5,374 nucleotides of DNA, taken from the NCBI GenBank assembly GCA_021820675.1, contig JAKADI010000171.1, forward strand, positions 1-5,374, given 5' to 3'. This document shows positions 1 to 4,972 of the stretch, in pieces (within the stretch, counting starts at the first letter, position 1; every line of letters begins with the position of its first letter). Made by a program: the position numbers and the translations under genes. The stretch comes from Bacillota bacterium (lineage in GTDB: Bacteria; Bacillota; Sulfobacillia; Sulfobacillales; Sulfobacillaceae). Under the pieces are notes generated by a model. It was given only the letters and a program-made list of their open reading frames with translations, did not search any database and was not told the DNA's origin.

Positions 1-265
1 GACTTGATAACACGCTTGTGTGGGCAGATGTAGGACAAATGTATCTGTATGTCGAGATTTTGAATGGAGGAACAGCTAGAGAACCTTTTTGGCAGGAAGG
101 ATGTACGATGTCCATGCCTACATGAGAAGGGCGTTGAGTGGACGAAAGATTGGAATGCCGGTCTACGCCTGGGCGATTTCACAATCCGTAATCCGGTTTC
201 AACACCAGCATTAAGCCTCATTGCGTCGTCGCTTGAGACACTCCGATGACACCACATCCTTTTGT
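1..265. other. Gene-poor left edge with unassigned reading frames
   Basis: No gene can be supported here. Three frames are open for a while. A plus frame from base 3 to a TGA at 123-125 (40 codons, including GQMYLYVEILNGG) could be the end of a gene that starts outside the window. A plus frame at 64-249 begins with ATG directly after a stop and has no ribosome binding site. A minus frame runs from an ATG at 219-221 to the window edge; it is rich in Ser, Arg and Pro, which is typical of antisense translation. None resembles a family I know. The stretch adjoins a transposase relic, so insertion-sequence debris is a reasonable guess. Confidence 0.3.
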
Positions 266-361
266 TTAGAGTATCCCCGGTATTTCCCCGATTTTCTTTC
301 GAATCTCTTTGAAGAAAGCTTTTCGCTGATACTTTGGGTTCAAGCGGATATTTTGCTCCAT
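239..361 (-). pseudogene. IS200/IS605-type TnpA transposase relic, N-terminal fragment
   Basis: Reading the minus strand from an ATG at 359-361 gives 31 codons and a TAA at 266-268. The core PKYQRKAFFKEIRKKIGEI resembles the conserved start of IS200-type Y1 transposases (usually PKYRRK.., then EIRK.IGEI..). In the same frame after the stop, TKGCGVIG matches the next family segment (KGCEILEG-like). The histidine pair (the HUH in PDHVHM) and the catalytic tyrosine are missing, as is everything downstream. The leading hydrophobic strand before PKY also looks shortened. This is a dead remnant of about 40 codons of an enzyme that is normally about 130-155 residues. The family call is from memory of the motif, not from a search. 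Confidence 0.5.
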
Positions 362-524
362 AGGATATGATCACGGCAATCCCAGCAGGTGTGGACAACG
401 GCTGCACTTACGGGTACCGTTCTCGATTGCTTGAGAATGGCCTGAGGGAAACATTCTCGATCTAACGCTATTGCCTCGGTGAGTAAGGAGTTTCTGATAA
501 ACGGTCAACCGTCCGCCGTCCGTC

Positions 525-553
525 TTGCTTTTAGATGTGTAACGTGATAACCT
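525..553 (+). promoter_or_regulatory. Possible tRNA-Gly promoter
   Basis: TTGCTT (525-530) is followed after 17 bases by TAACCT (548-553), preceded by a TG extension at 545-546. The -10 box is a poor match. The placement, ending 11 bases before the tRNA, is what makes it plausible. Confidence 0.35.
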
Positions 554-564
554 AAATGCAACGT

Positions 565-640
565 GCGGAAGTAGTTCAGTTGGTAGAACGTCGGCTTCCC
601 AAGCCGAAAGTCGCGGGTTCGAGTCCCGTCTTCCGCTCCA
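565..640 (+). tRNA. tRNA-Gly (anticodon CCC)
   Basis: A complete cloverleaf of 76 bases with the CCA end encoded. The acceptor arm GCGGAAG (565-571) pairs perfectly with CTTCCGC (630-636). The anticodon stem TCGGC/GCCGA closes a seven-base loop TTCCCAA with CCC at 598-600, which reads GGG glycine codons. The T arm has the invariant GTTCGAGTC core (618-626). It is followed within eight bases by a terminator, so it is a single-gene unit. Confidence 0.96.
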
Positions 641-647
641 TTTTTGC

Positions 648-674
648 CTCGCCTTTGGCGAGCTATTTTTATTT
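648..674 (+). terminator. Rho-independent terminator after tRNA-Gly
   Basis: CTCGCC (648-653), loop TTT, GGCGAG (657-662), then a T-rich tail (666-674, one interrupting A). It begins seven bases after the tRNA CCA end and stops 13 bases before the aldolase ribosome binding site. Confidence 0.8.
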
Positions 675-687
675 CCCATTGGAGTAT

Positions 688-692
688 GGAGG
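688..692 (+). promoter_or_regulatory. Ribosome binding site of the aldolase
   Basis: GGAGG with six bases to the ATG at 699. It fixes the start. No room for a promoter remains between the preceding terminator and this site. Confidence 0.8.
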
Positions 693-698
693 AAAGAC

Positions 699-1328
699 AT
701 GCATCTGCTGGATGACTTAGTCGATTACGCCCACCGTATGTCGTCGGATCACTTGGCATTCGGGACGAGTGGGAATTTGAGCGTCCGAGATGACGAGGCG
801 TTATGGATTACCCCTTCAGGAGTTCCCTTCGAAGAGACCGCTATCGATAACGTGGTTGGAATAGCCATTGCTTCAGGTAAGATTATTCATGGCTCTGCGC
901 GCCCATCTTCAGAGTTGCCTTTGCATCTCGCGCTATATCGCCAACGCCGAGACGTCGGTGGTATTGTTCATACACATTCTGAGTATGCGACTATATTTGC
1001 TGTCTTGGGACAGCCAATAATCCCGGTCCATTATCAAATGGCACGATCCTGTTATCAGGTTAATTGCGCCGAATATGCCACGTACGGGTCCGAACAGTTG
1101 GCCCAAAACGCCTTAGCCACGTTAGGTTCCCGCGACCGGGCCGTGCTTTTACGAAATCACGGGTTAGTGGCAGTCGGTGACCAATTGTCTTTGGCTTACC
1201 AGACGGCCTTGGATGTGGAATGGATGGCTCGATTATTGTACCGAGCACGGAGTATTGGTGATCCGCGAGTACTGAGTCCGTTGGAGGTGGAGCAAGTTCG
1301 TGAACAATTTCGCCATTATGGACAATGA
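699..1328 (+). CDS. Class II aldolase, L-fuculose-phosphate aldolase-like
   Basis: A 209-residue, apparently intact member of the class II aldolase/adducin family, which cleaves or epimerises sugar phosphates using a divalent metal, usually zinc. It lines up almost without gaps with E. coli FucA (215 residues) as I remember it. GTSGNLSVR (22-30) is the phosphate-binding loop, and PSSE (69-72) carries the catalytic Glu72. HTH (91-93) and His154 in NHG are the three zinc ligands. Tyr112 in VHYQMA matches the catalytic tyrosine supplied by a neighbouring subunit. The C-terminus ends HYGQ, near the FucA KTYG. It is expected to be a cytoplasmic tetramer. No fucose, rhamnose, arabinose or methionine-salvage gene is beside it, so the substrate is open. 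A 5-deoxyribulose-phosphate or methylthioribulose-phosphate role is possible. The start is set by GGAGG six bases upstream. Confidence 0.88.
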   Translation: MHLLDDLVDYAHRMSSDHLAFGTSGNLSVRDDEALWITPSGVPFEETAIDNVVGIAIASGKIIHGSARPSSELPLHLALYRQRRDVGGIVHTHSEYATIFAVLGQPIIPVHYQMARSCYQVNCAEYATYGSEQLAQNALATLGSRDRAVLLRNHGLVAVGDQLSLAYQTALDVEWMARLLYRARSIGDPRVLSPLEVEQVREQFRHYGQ

Positions 1329-1779
1329 CCATGAGTATTTCTTCGGCGGCGACTGCGGAAATAGCCCACAAGGCTGGGTTTTGCGCCAATTCACAGAATA
1401 CTAACACGCAAAAATTAGAGATCCATAACGACGCCTCAAATCGGCAAAGAATCTCCTCGCCCCGGTTATACTTGGTATAAATTCTTCAATGCGTTCCCTG
1501 AAGGAATTCAAATGCCAAGTCATCCGTATCATGCCTGCTCGACGACAGTTAATCCCGCCAAAGTTACCGCGCCCGTGAAGTCTTGAGAGTTTTGTTTTGA
1601 TCCGGACCTGGCTATGACCAGACGCGACCAATATGCGTGTATGAATGGCCTGTCGTTCTCTGTAGGCTTAGCTGTTAGTCTTTTTATAGGCAATATGTCG
1701 CAAGGAGCCGTTTTATACACTTTTGATTTCCGTCATAACGGCACCAGGCGATACATAGGGTGGATTGAGGTGGCTTGTC
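1329..1779. other. 451-base spacer without a supported gene
   Basis: No gene, tRNA, strong promoter or clear terminator was found. A 51-codon plus frame (1325-1480) overlaps the aldolase stop by ATGA but has no recognisable content. A plus frame ending at a TGA near 1587 includes TWYKFFNAFPEGIQ and lacks a start. On the minus strand, SFRERIEEFI and, in the next frame, KYNRGEEILCRFEASL are reminiscent of a transposase C-terminus. An 86-codon plus frame at 1614-1874 overlaps the membrane-protein gene and has no ribosome binding site. I read the stretch as decayed sequence plus the leader of the next operon. Confidence 0.4.
1768..1773 (+). promoter_or_regulatory. Ribosome binding site deciding the membrane-protein start
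   Basis: AGGTGG, within GAGGTGG, lies six bases before the ATG at 1780. It would lie inside the reading frame if the TTG at 1765 were used, so the ATG is the better start. Confidence 0.7.
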
Positions 1780-2175
1780 ATGACACGACGAATTATCATA
1801 ATGGTATCTTCACTGTTGATGGTTTTGGGATTGATCATGTTAAGCTGGGGTTTCAGGGACTTGCCAATCGATGAACGGCCAGAATGGATGGCATGGCAAA
1901 TGGTCTTATGGCCTATTATCGTCCTCGGCCTGGTGGAAATTGGACGTCTAATTGGATATGTCAAGAAAGGGCTTAGAGTTCGAGCGGACCGTTTTAAAGT
2001 CATTATCCATGGCATACCTGCTCTTGTGGTAGCCGTAGCTCCTGCAGGCACCTTCACCAATCTCTTTGGATCACAAAGTCTATGGTCTTTGTTGGACTTC
2101 CCTACAGCTAAGGTGATGGCGGCCTTATGGCTCGCCTTTACTTTGTGGACGTCATGGGAGGTTGATGTACCATGA
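1780..2175 (+). CDS. Four-helix membrane protein of unknown function
   Basis: 131 residues with four hydrophobic stretches: about 5-24, 38-60, 73-96 and 109-126. The loop at 61-71 (VKKGLRVRADR) is strongly basic and so probably cytoplasmic. There is no lipobox or cleavable signal. I do not recognise the family. The start is the ATG with a GAGGTGG site; the frame is open five codons further up to a TTG. Its stop overlaps the start of the next gene (ATGA at 2172-2175), so it is almost certainly translationally coupled to the L,D-transpeptidase. A role at the cell envelope, for example placing or supporting that enzyme, is inferred from context only. No convincing promoter was found in the 100 bases upstream. 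Confidence 0.75.
   Translation: MTRRIIIMVSSLLMVLGLIMLSWGFRDLPIDERPEWMAWQMVLWPIIVLGLVEIGRLIGYVKKGLRVRADRFKVIIHGIPALVVAVAPAGTFTNLFGSQSLWSLLDFPTAKVMAALWLAFTLWTSWEVDVP
2157..2161 (+). promoter_or_regulatory. Ribosome binding site of the L,D-transpeptidase
   Basis: GGAGG, inside the end of the upstream gene, lies ten bases before the ATG at 2172. Confidence 0.6.
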
Positions 2176-2906
2176 CCTCGCGGGTAAAATCGGTTCGCTG
2201 GCCATGGATTTTGATTTTCACCGGCCTCCTAATGGTCTTATTGTATGGTGGTTTGATTTGGACTCTGCCGCACCGGACAGTGAGAGCTGCTGTAAAAAAA
2301 ATTTCAGCGAAAATCGTGATCAATGTGCCCGAACATAAGCTCTATCTGTATCGGAACAACAAGCTCTTTCACACCTATCCGGTAGCCGTGGGGAAACCGA
2401 GCACCCCAAGTCCCCGAGGGGAATTTGTTGTTACTCAAAAGGCGATTTGGGGTGATGGGTTTGGTACCCGTTGGATCCGGTTTTCTGCGCCATGGGGTAT
2501 TTACGGCATTCATGGCACTAACAAGCCATGGTCTGTTGGAACTGTGGCTTCTCACGGTTGTTTTCGGATGTATAATCATGATGTAGAGCAAGTCTACGCT
2601 TTGATTCATATCGGGACACCTGTTATCATTCAAGGGATTACACCTTACGTGAAGCTTCGCGAGGCATTAAAGCCTGGCCAAATTGGGCAAGAAGTAGTTG
2701 AGCTGCAGCGTTTATTATACTTGGCCAAAGTTTATCAAGGGCGCTTGGATGGCGTTTATACACCGGAAGTCAAGAAATCCGTCGACGCGTTTCAAGTGAT
2801 GGCACGACTGCCGGTCACGGGCACGGCTTCGGTGGAGACCATAAAGAAACTCTTAGAGTACACGAACCAAGCTAACCAGAAGCCGGGATACTTATCCCCC
2901 TCCTGA
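2172..2906 (+). CDS. L,D-transpeptidase (YkuD) with C-terminal peptidoglycan-binding domain
   Basis: 244 residues. A single membrane anchor at about 11-31, without an obvious cleavage site, would hold the enzyme outside the membrane. The YkuD catalytic domain spans about 46-154. Its signature is complete: IHG with His114, then SHGCFR with Ser127, His128, Gly129, the nucleophile Cys130 and Arg132. YkuD enzymes cross-link peptidoglycan by 3-3 bonds through a thioester on this cysteine. Residues 167-229 form a PG_binding_1 domain: LKPGQIGQEVVELQRLL, then LDGVYTPEV and the AFQ motif. YkuD plus PG_binding_1 is common in Gram-positive spore formers and their relatives. The gene overlaps the preceding membrane-protein gene by four bases. 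No terminator is visible before the tRNA-Thr promoter, so the terminator at 3064 may end this transcript too. Confidence 0.93.
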   Translation: MTSRVKSVRWPWILIFTGLLMVLLYGGLIWTLPHRTVRAAVKKISAKIVINVPEHKLYLYRNNKLFHTYPVAVGKPSTPSPRGEFVVTQKAIWGDGFGTRWIRFSAPWGIYGIHGTNKPWSVGTVASHGCFRMYNHDVEQVYALIHIGTPVIIQGITPYVKLREALKPGQIGQEVVELQRLLYLAKVYQGRLDGVYTPEVKKSVDAFQVMARLPVTGTASVETIKKLLEYTNQANQKPGYLSPS

Positions 2907-2937
2907 GCTATAACGGTGAGTCCTAAGTTGCGTCCGG

Positions 2938-2966
2938 TTGTCAAACTCGATAAAAGTGTATATAAT
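2938..2966 (+). promoter_or_regulatory. Sigma-A-type promoter of tRNA-Thr
   Basis: TTGTCA (2938-2943), a 17-base spacer, and a perfect TATAAT (2961-2966). The predicted start is about seven bases beyond, just upstream of the tRNA at 2978. Confidence 0.88.
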
Positions 2967-2977
2967 GATTTCACATT

Positions 2978-3053
<76 letters not shown>

Positions 3054-3063
3054 GAAAAGTTTA

Positions 3064-3096
3064 AGCTCCGAGCGACTTTCGGGGCTTTTTTATTTT
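3064..3096 (+). terminator. Rho-independent terminator after tRNA-Thr
   Basis: AGCTCCGA (3064-3071) pairs with TCGGGGCT (3079-3086) with one T-G wobble, followed by six T residues and TATTTT. It begins 10 bases after the tRNA. Confidence 0.9.
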
Positions 3097-3539
3097 CGGC
3101 GAACTCTGCGAGTCTTTCATCGACATGAGCGGAGATGACGGCTGAAACACGCGTGTGCTGGTGAGACACCAGACACACCAATGTAGCACCTCGGAGACGC
3201 GGGGTGTTAGCATGAAAACCACTTTGAGCAAACGGCACAGTTACCCGGGTTGGCGAACGTGCCTCAACCATGCCCCAGAGAGCCTGCTCGTTTTTTTTGC
3301 CACAACGTGCCATAGGCTCAATAATCAACCATACGGCAGATTTGGACTCTCGAACTAACCTTTCCCAAGCCCGTGAAGGCCATTCATCACCTTCGCTCTT
3401 TTCGTCTATTGGCATTGGCCGGGTCTTAATAGCCCGCGTCCACGGTTCACAATCTTTCCCATCCTCAGGAATCCTTGCTGGTGATCGGTGCAAAGCCCAC
3501 GACCATGCCGACAACCACCATGTCAAGGTAGCCGCTAAA
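3097..3539. other. 443 bases without a supported gene
   Basis: The minus strand stays open across this stretch and into the tRNA, but part of that frame is an artefact of translating tRNA-Thr backwards and the rest matches nothing I know. A 48-codon plus frame from the ATG at 3212 has GGGGTG five bases upstream (3201-3206) and could be expressed, but its product is not recognisable. A hairpin lies at 3154-3177. The minus-strand side nearest 3540 may be the eroded tail of the transposase relic next to it. Confidence 0.4.
3154..3177. repeat. Imperfect hairpin
   Basis: TGTGCTGGTG (3154-3163), loop AGA, CACCAG (3167-3172), one bulged A, CACA. Ten base pairs, no T tract. Possibly an insertion-sequence end or chance. 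Confidence 0.35.
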
Positions 3540-3740
3540 TCCTCTCTCAGCGTCGGCACGAATCTGAGCGGGACGAATTGTGGGAAATACGTGTTGCGAA
3601 TGATCCGGTCCCGAAGCCACTTCCACAGCCGTTCGACGTTATTCAGGTTGGGAATCCGGGGGCAAAAACATCAGATGCAGCTCCAAAAGGCATCAAGCGA
3701 GCCCCGGTGGACTCGGTTGGCGATGGGCGCCATTGTACTT
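3540..3740 (-). pseudogene. IS630-family transposase relic, C-terminal part
   Basis: The minus strand carries LELHLMFLP in one frame (about 3684-3659) and PNLNNVERLWKWLRDRIIRN in the next (from about 3652). Together they reproduce the C-terminal catalytic region of IS630-type DDE transposases (LxFLPxYSPxLNxIERLWKWLK), with the last acidic residue at the GAA codon 3632-3634. The two pieces join if one C is removed from the run of five C residues at 3658-3662, so this is a one-base frameshift. Upstream, YNGAHR (about 3737-3720) may be what is left of the second catalytic segment (DNxxxH); here the aspartate is a lysine and a stop follows. The N-terminal helix-turn-helix and first aspartate are missing. 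The element is inactive. The low-coordinate end is uncertain. Confidence 0.65.
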
Positions 3741-3856
3741 CCAAATGAGGCAAGGACTCCCCGCATCTTTTCCTCCAGGTGGTCTCTCGTTCGCACCATC
3801 CGCTCAAAGTGGGGAATTTCAGATGCTGAAAGTGTTCCTTTGTTGAGATAACGTGT
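3671..3856 (-). other. Unassigned open frame between methyltransferase and transposase relics
   Basis: About 61 open codons on the minus strand, ending with TGA at 3671-3673, include GTLSASEIPHFERM and DHLEEKMRGVLASFG. The helical, charged composition looks protein-like. I cannot assign it. There is no proper start, and it overlaps both neighbouring relics at its ends, so it is probably another gene fragment in the mosaic. Confidence 0.3.
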
Positions 3857-4216
3857 CTGCCATCATCTGACCCGACAGCGATTCTCCCAGGCCAGTTACG
3901 GAGGCAACATGCTCAAAATTGAGAAACATTCCTCCTGGTGCCAGTGTGAGGTAGATCTCTTCGTACCATTCATATTTCCGATTAGGATGTAAATGGTGAA
4001 TGGCATATCCTGACACCATTACGTCGAATTCTAAATGTTCGAGAGCCTTTACCGATTGAGGATGGGATACGTTCGGCTTGGAGAATTCCGATCTTGTGTT
4101 CGTGTTTGACCTCTTCTTGGCTGCGGCCAACAGAACCGGGGAACAGTCCACGAGAACGCCTTGCACATGGGAATATTGAGTGAACAGGGCATGGCTTAAA
4201 ATTCCGTCACCACCTG
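3819..4216 (-). pseudogene. Class I SAM-dependent methyltransferase, both ends missing
   Basis: This is the part of the 3819-4355 ORF that truly resembles a methyltransferase, beginning inside motif I (AGGDGILS) and running through the SGYAIHHL and LAPGGMFLNFEHV segments. These match small generic methyltransferases (Methyltransf_25-like) that act on unknown metabolites. About 50 N-terminal residues are lacking. After MADTLSQQ the frame reads nine further bases' worth of unrelated codons to TGA at 3819-3821, next to the unassigned frame and the IS630 relic. The substrate cannot be told. Confidence 0.6.
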
Positions 4217-4355
4217 CTGAATGGTAAAGAGAATGTCCTTGGGTGCAAGACGGAAATTGATGGTGTGGATGACGGCCCCGACCATCGACAAAGCGTGCGG
4301 ATTTATGCTGATAGGCGGCGTCTTGTAAAAGCTCGTGGATTACTTGCTTATGCAC
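3819..4355 (-). CDS. Chimeric ORF: acyl-CoA synthetase start fused to a SAM-dependent methyltransferase fragment
   Basis: 178 codons from GTG at 4355. Residues 1-24 (VHKQVIHELLQDAAYQHKSA, then RFVD) look like an acyl-CoA synthetase N-terminus. Residues 25-47 are out-of-frame translation of a second synthetase piece. From residue 48 it is a class I SAM-dependent methyltransferase: GGDGILSHAL is the end of motif I (normally DxGxGxG), then VLVDCSPVLLAAAKKR (motif II region, Asp70). FDVMVSGYAIHHL (110-122) is the motif IV region, and YEEIYLTLAPGGMFLNFEHV the motif V/VI strand. The helix and strand before motif I are absent, and the C-terminus stops abruptly after MADTLSQQ. The family usually has 200-260 residues. 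Binding of S-adenosylmethionine is doubtful because motif I is broken. Most likely a pseudogene that happens to stay open. Confidence 0.6.
   Translation of the reverse strand: MHKQVIHELLQDAAYQHKSARFVDGRGRHPHHQFPSCTQGHSLYHSAGGDGILSHALFTQYSHVQGVLVDCSPVLLAAAKKRSNTNTRSEFSKPNVSHPQSVKALEHLEFDVMVSGYAIHHLHPNRKYEWYEEIYLTLAPGGMFLNFEHVASVTGLGESLSGQMMADTLSQQRNTFSI
4214..4355 (-). pseudogene. Acyl-CoA synthetase (AMP-binding family) N-terminal remnant
   Basis: Two pieces in different frames. Codons from GTG 4355 to about 4284 give HELLQDAAYQHKSARFVDG, as expected at the N-terminus of a fatty-acyl-CoA ligase. Then, from 4285, the second frame reads MVGAVIHTINFRLAPKDILF followed by TIQ. This closely matches the conserved segment GAVLHTxNxRLxPxxIxxTIxHAE found about 70-100 residues into long-chain acyl-CoA synthetases. 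About 45-50 residues between them are missing, so an internal deletion joined the pieces out of frame near 4283. After TIQ the similarity ends and the methyltransferase begins. These enzymes activate fatty acids with ATP and CoA. The GTG overlaps the stop of the upstream dehydrogenase remnant (GTGCATAA), as in a coupled operon. Confidence 0.6.
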
Positions 4356-4785
4356 GGTCTTGGCCTCTCCAGATGTCGGGGTCCTCGTCGGCCCAAAAGG
4401 GAAAATCCTGGTGGGCTATAAAACGGGTTTCGTAGAGTTCTGCCAGCTTGGCGTAACGATCACCTTGATCCTTTGCCAAATCATAAAGCAAAGCAACCTG
4501 AACGGCATCGGCAATAGTGGCCAAGTTCCTGTTTGACATACCACTTAGCCTCCCGGTTCTTGACGGATTCAAGATGGTGCAGGGTCTTTTGGATCGTCTT
4601 GAAAGCTCGATTGGCGGGAGGTGTATGGATTTGTTCCAGTAGCGGCACTATTTCTTCATGAAGAGGATAATGCGCTTTATGCCGCTGAACCGATTCCAGA
4701 AAGTCCAGAGCTTGGATATTACTCGGTCCTTCCTAAATTGGGGTAATCAACGCCTCGCGGTGCCAGTGCGCTACTGTATTCCACT
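4348..4785 (-). pseudogene. Acyl-CoA dehydrogenase C-terminal remnant
   Basis: Read on the minus strand from about 4785, HWHREALITPI, then TAG (4733-4735), then EGPSNIQALDFLESV match the C-terminal signature of acyl-CoA dehydrogenases (RDALITPIYEGxxxIQALD). The TAG replaces the tyrosine of YEG, and the next Glu is the catalytic-base position in medium-chain enzymes. The frame continues through helical sequence (LHEEIVPLLEQIHTPP) to REAKWYVKQ near 4530. There one extra G shifts it, and the next frame carries LATIADAVQVALLYDLAKDQ to its TAA at 4348-4350. That second frame alone could be started from ATG 4539 (GGGAGG at 4549-4554), giving a 63-residue ORF. The family has about 380-600 residues, so most of the gene, including the FAD-binding core, is absent. 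It belongs to fatty-acid beta-oxidation. Confidence 0.62.
4549..4554 (-). promoter_or_regulatory. GGGAGG ahead of the ATG at 4539
   Basis: A site resembling a ribosome binding site, nine bases before an ATG that opens the 63-codon frame 4348-4539. It lies inside the dehydrogenase remnant (codons for REA), so the match may be chance, but it could allow expression of the small frame. Confidence 0.35.
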
Positions 4786-4970
4786 ACAGCAGAAGGTTAC
4801 ACTAATATTCTTAGTGCCATTAGCGCTTACAATGGTGCAGTCTGCGGAATGATTAATGGACAAGTAACCATTTATGGGCCAGCGTAGCCTATTACGCTGA
4901 CATCTGTTCCACGACTGATGATGATTTACCTCTCGGTTTTGTGGGTTACGCTGGAGCGGGTTTAAGCTAG
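4747..4970 (+). pseudogene. Unassigned protein C-terminus with one apparent base deletion
   Basis: The frame from 4747 reads 46 codons, including ISAYNGAVCGMINGQVTIYG, to TAG at 4885-4887. The frame one base back continues from 4884 with VAYYADICSTTDDDLPLGFV and ends at TAG 4968-4970. Adding one G at GCG|TA would join them into a single run of about 75 residues. Both parts are rich in small residues and Gly, Thr and Tyr, which suits a secreted, pilin-like or surface protein. I do not recognise it. No start codon or leader is present, and the first 10-15 codons lie over the acyl-CoA dehydrogenase remnant on the other strand, so the true junction is near 4770-4785. A stop two bases before the next gene suggests an operon. 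Confidence 0.35.
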
Positions 4971-4972
4971 CC

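Noticed and set aside
371..759. Two minus-strand ORFs across tRNA-Gly
   Set aside because: Their most protein-like part (GTRTRDFRLGKPTFYQL) is the well-known false peptide from translating a tRNA gene backwards.
1060..1407. Minus-strand ORF inside the aldolase
   Set aside because: It is a shadow of a well-supported gene on the opposite strand.
1325..1480. 51-codon ORF overlapping the aldolase stop by ATGA
   Set aside because: The overlap is tempting, but composition and lack of any motif or Shine-Dalgarno site leave it unsupported.
1614..1874. 86-codon plus-strand ORF
   Set aside because: It lacks a ribosome binding site and overlaps 95 bases of the better-supported membrane-protein gene.
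3154..3210. Riboswitch or regulatory leader from the hairpins near 3154-3206
   Set aside because: No known riboswitch core (for example cobalamin, TPP, SAM or T-box consensus) is visible, and no supported gene follows.
3270..3851. 193-codon plus-strand ORF
   Set aside because: Rich in Ser, Arg and His, without a ribosome binding site, and antisense to the IS630 relic. It has no recognisable motif.
4348..4355. Reading the two minus ORFs (4348-4572 and 3819-4355) as one frameshifted methyltransferase
   Set aside because: I first considered this. The upstream frame fits the C-terminus of an acyl-CoA dehydrogenase better, and the GTG after it begins an acyl-CoA synthetase.
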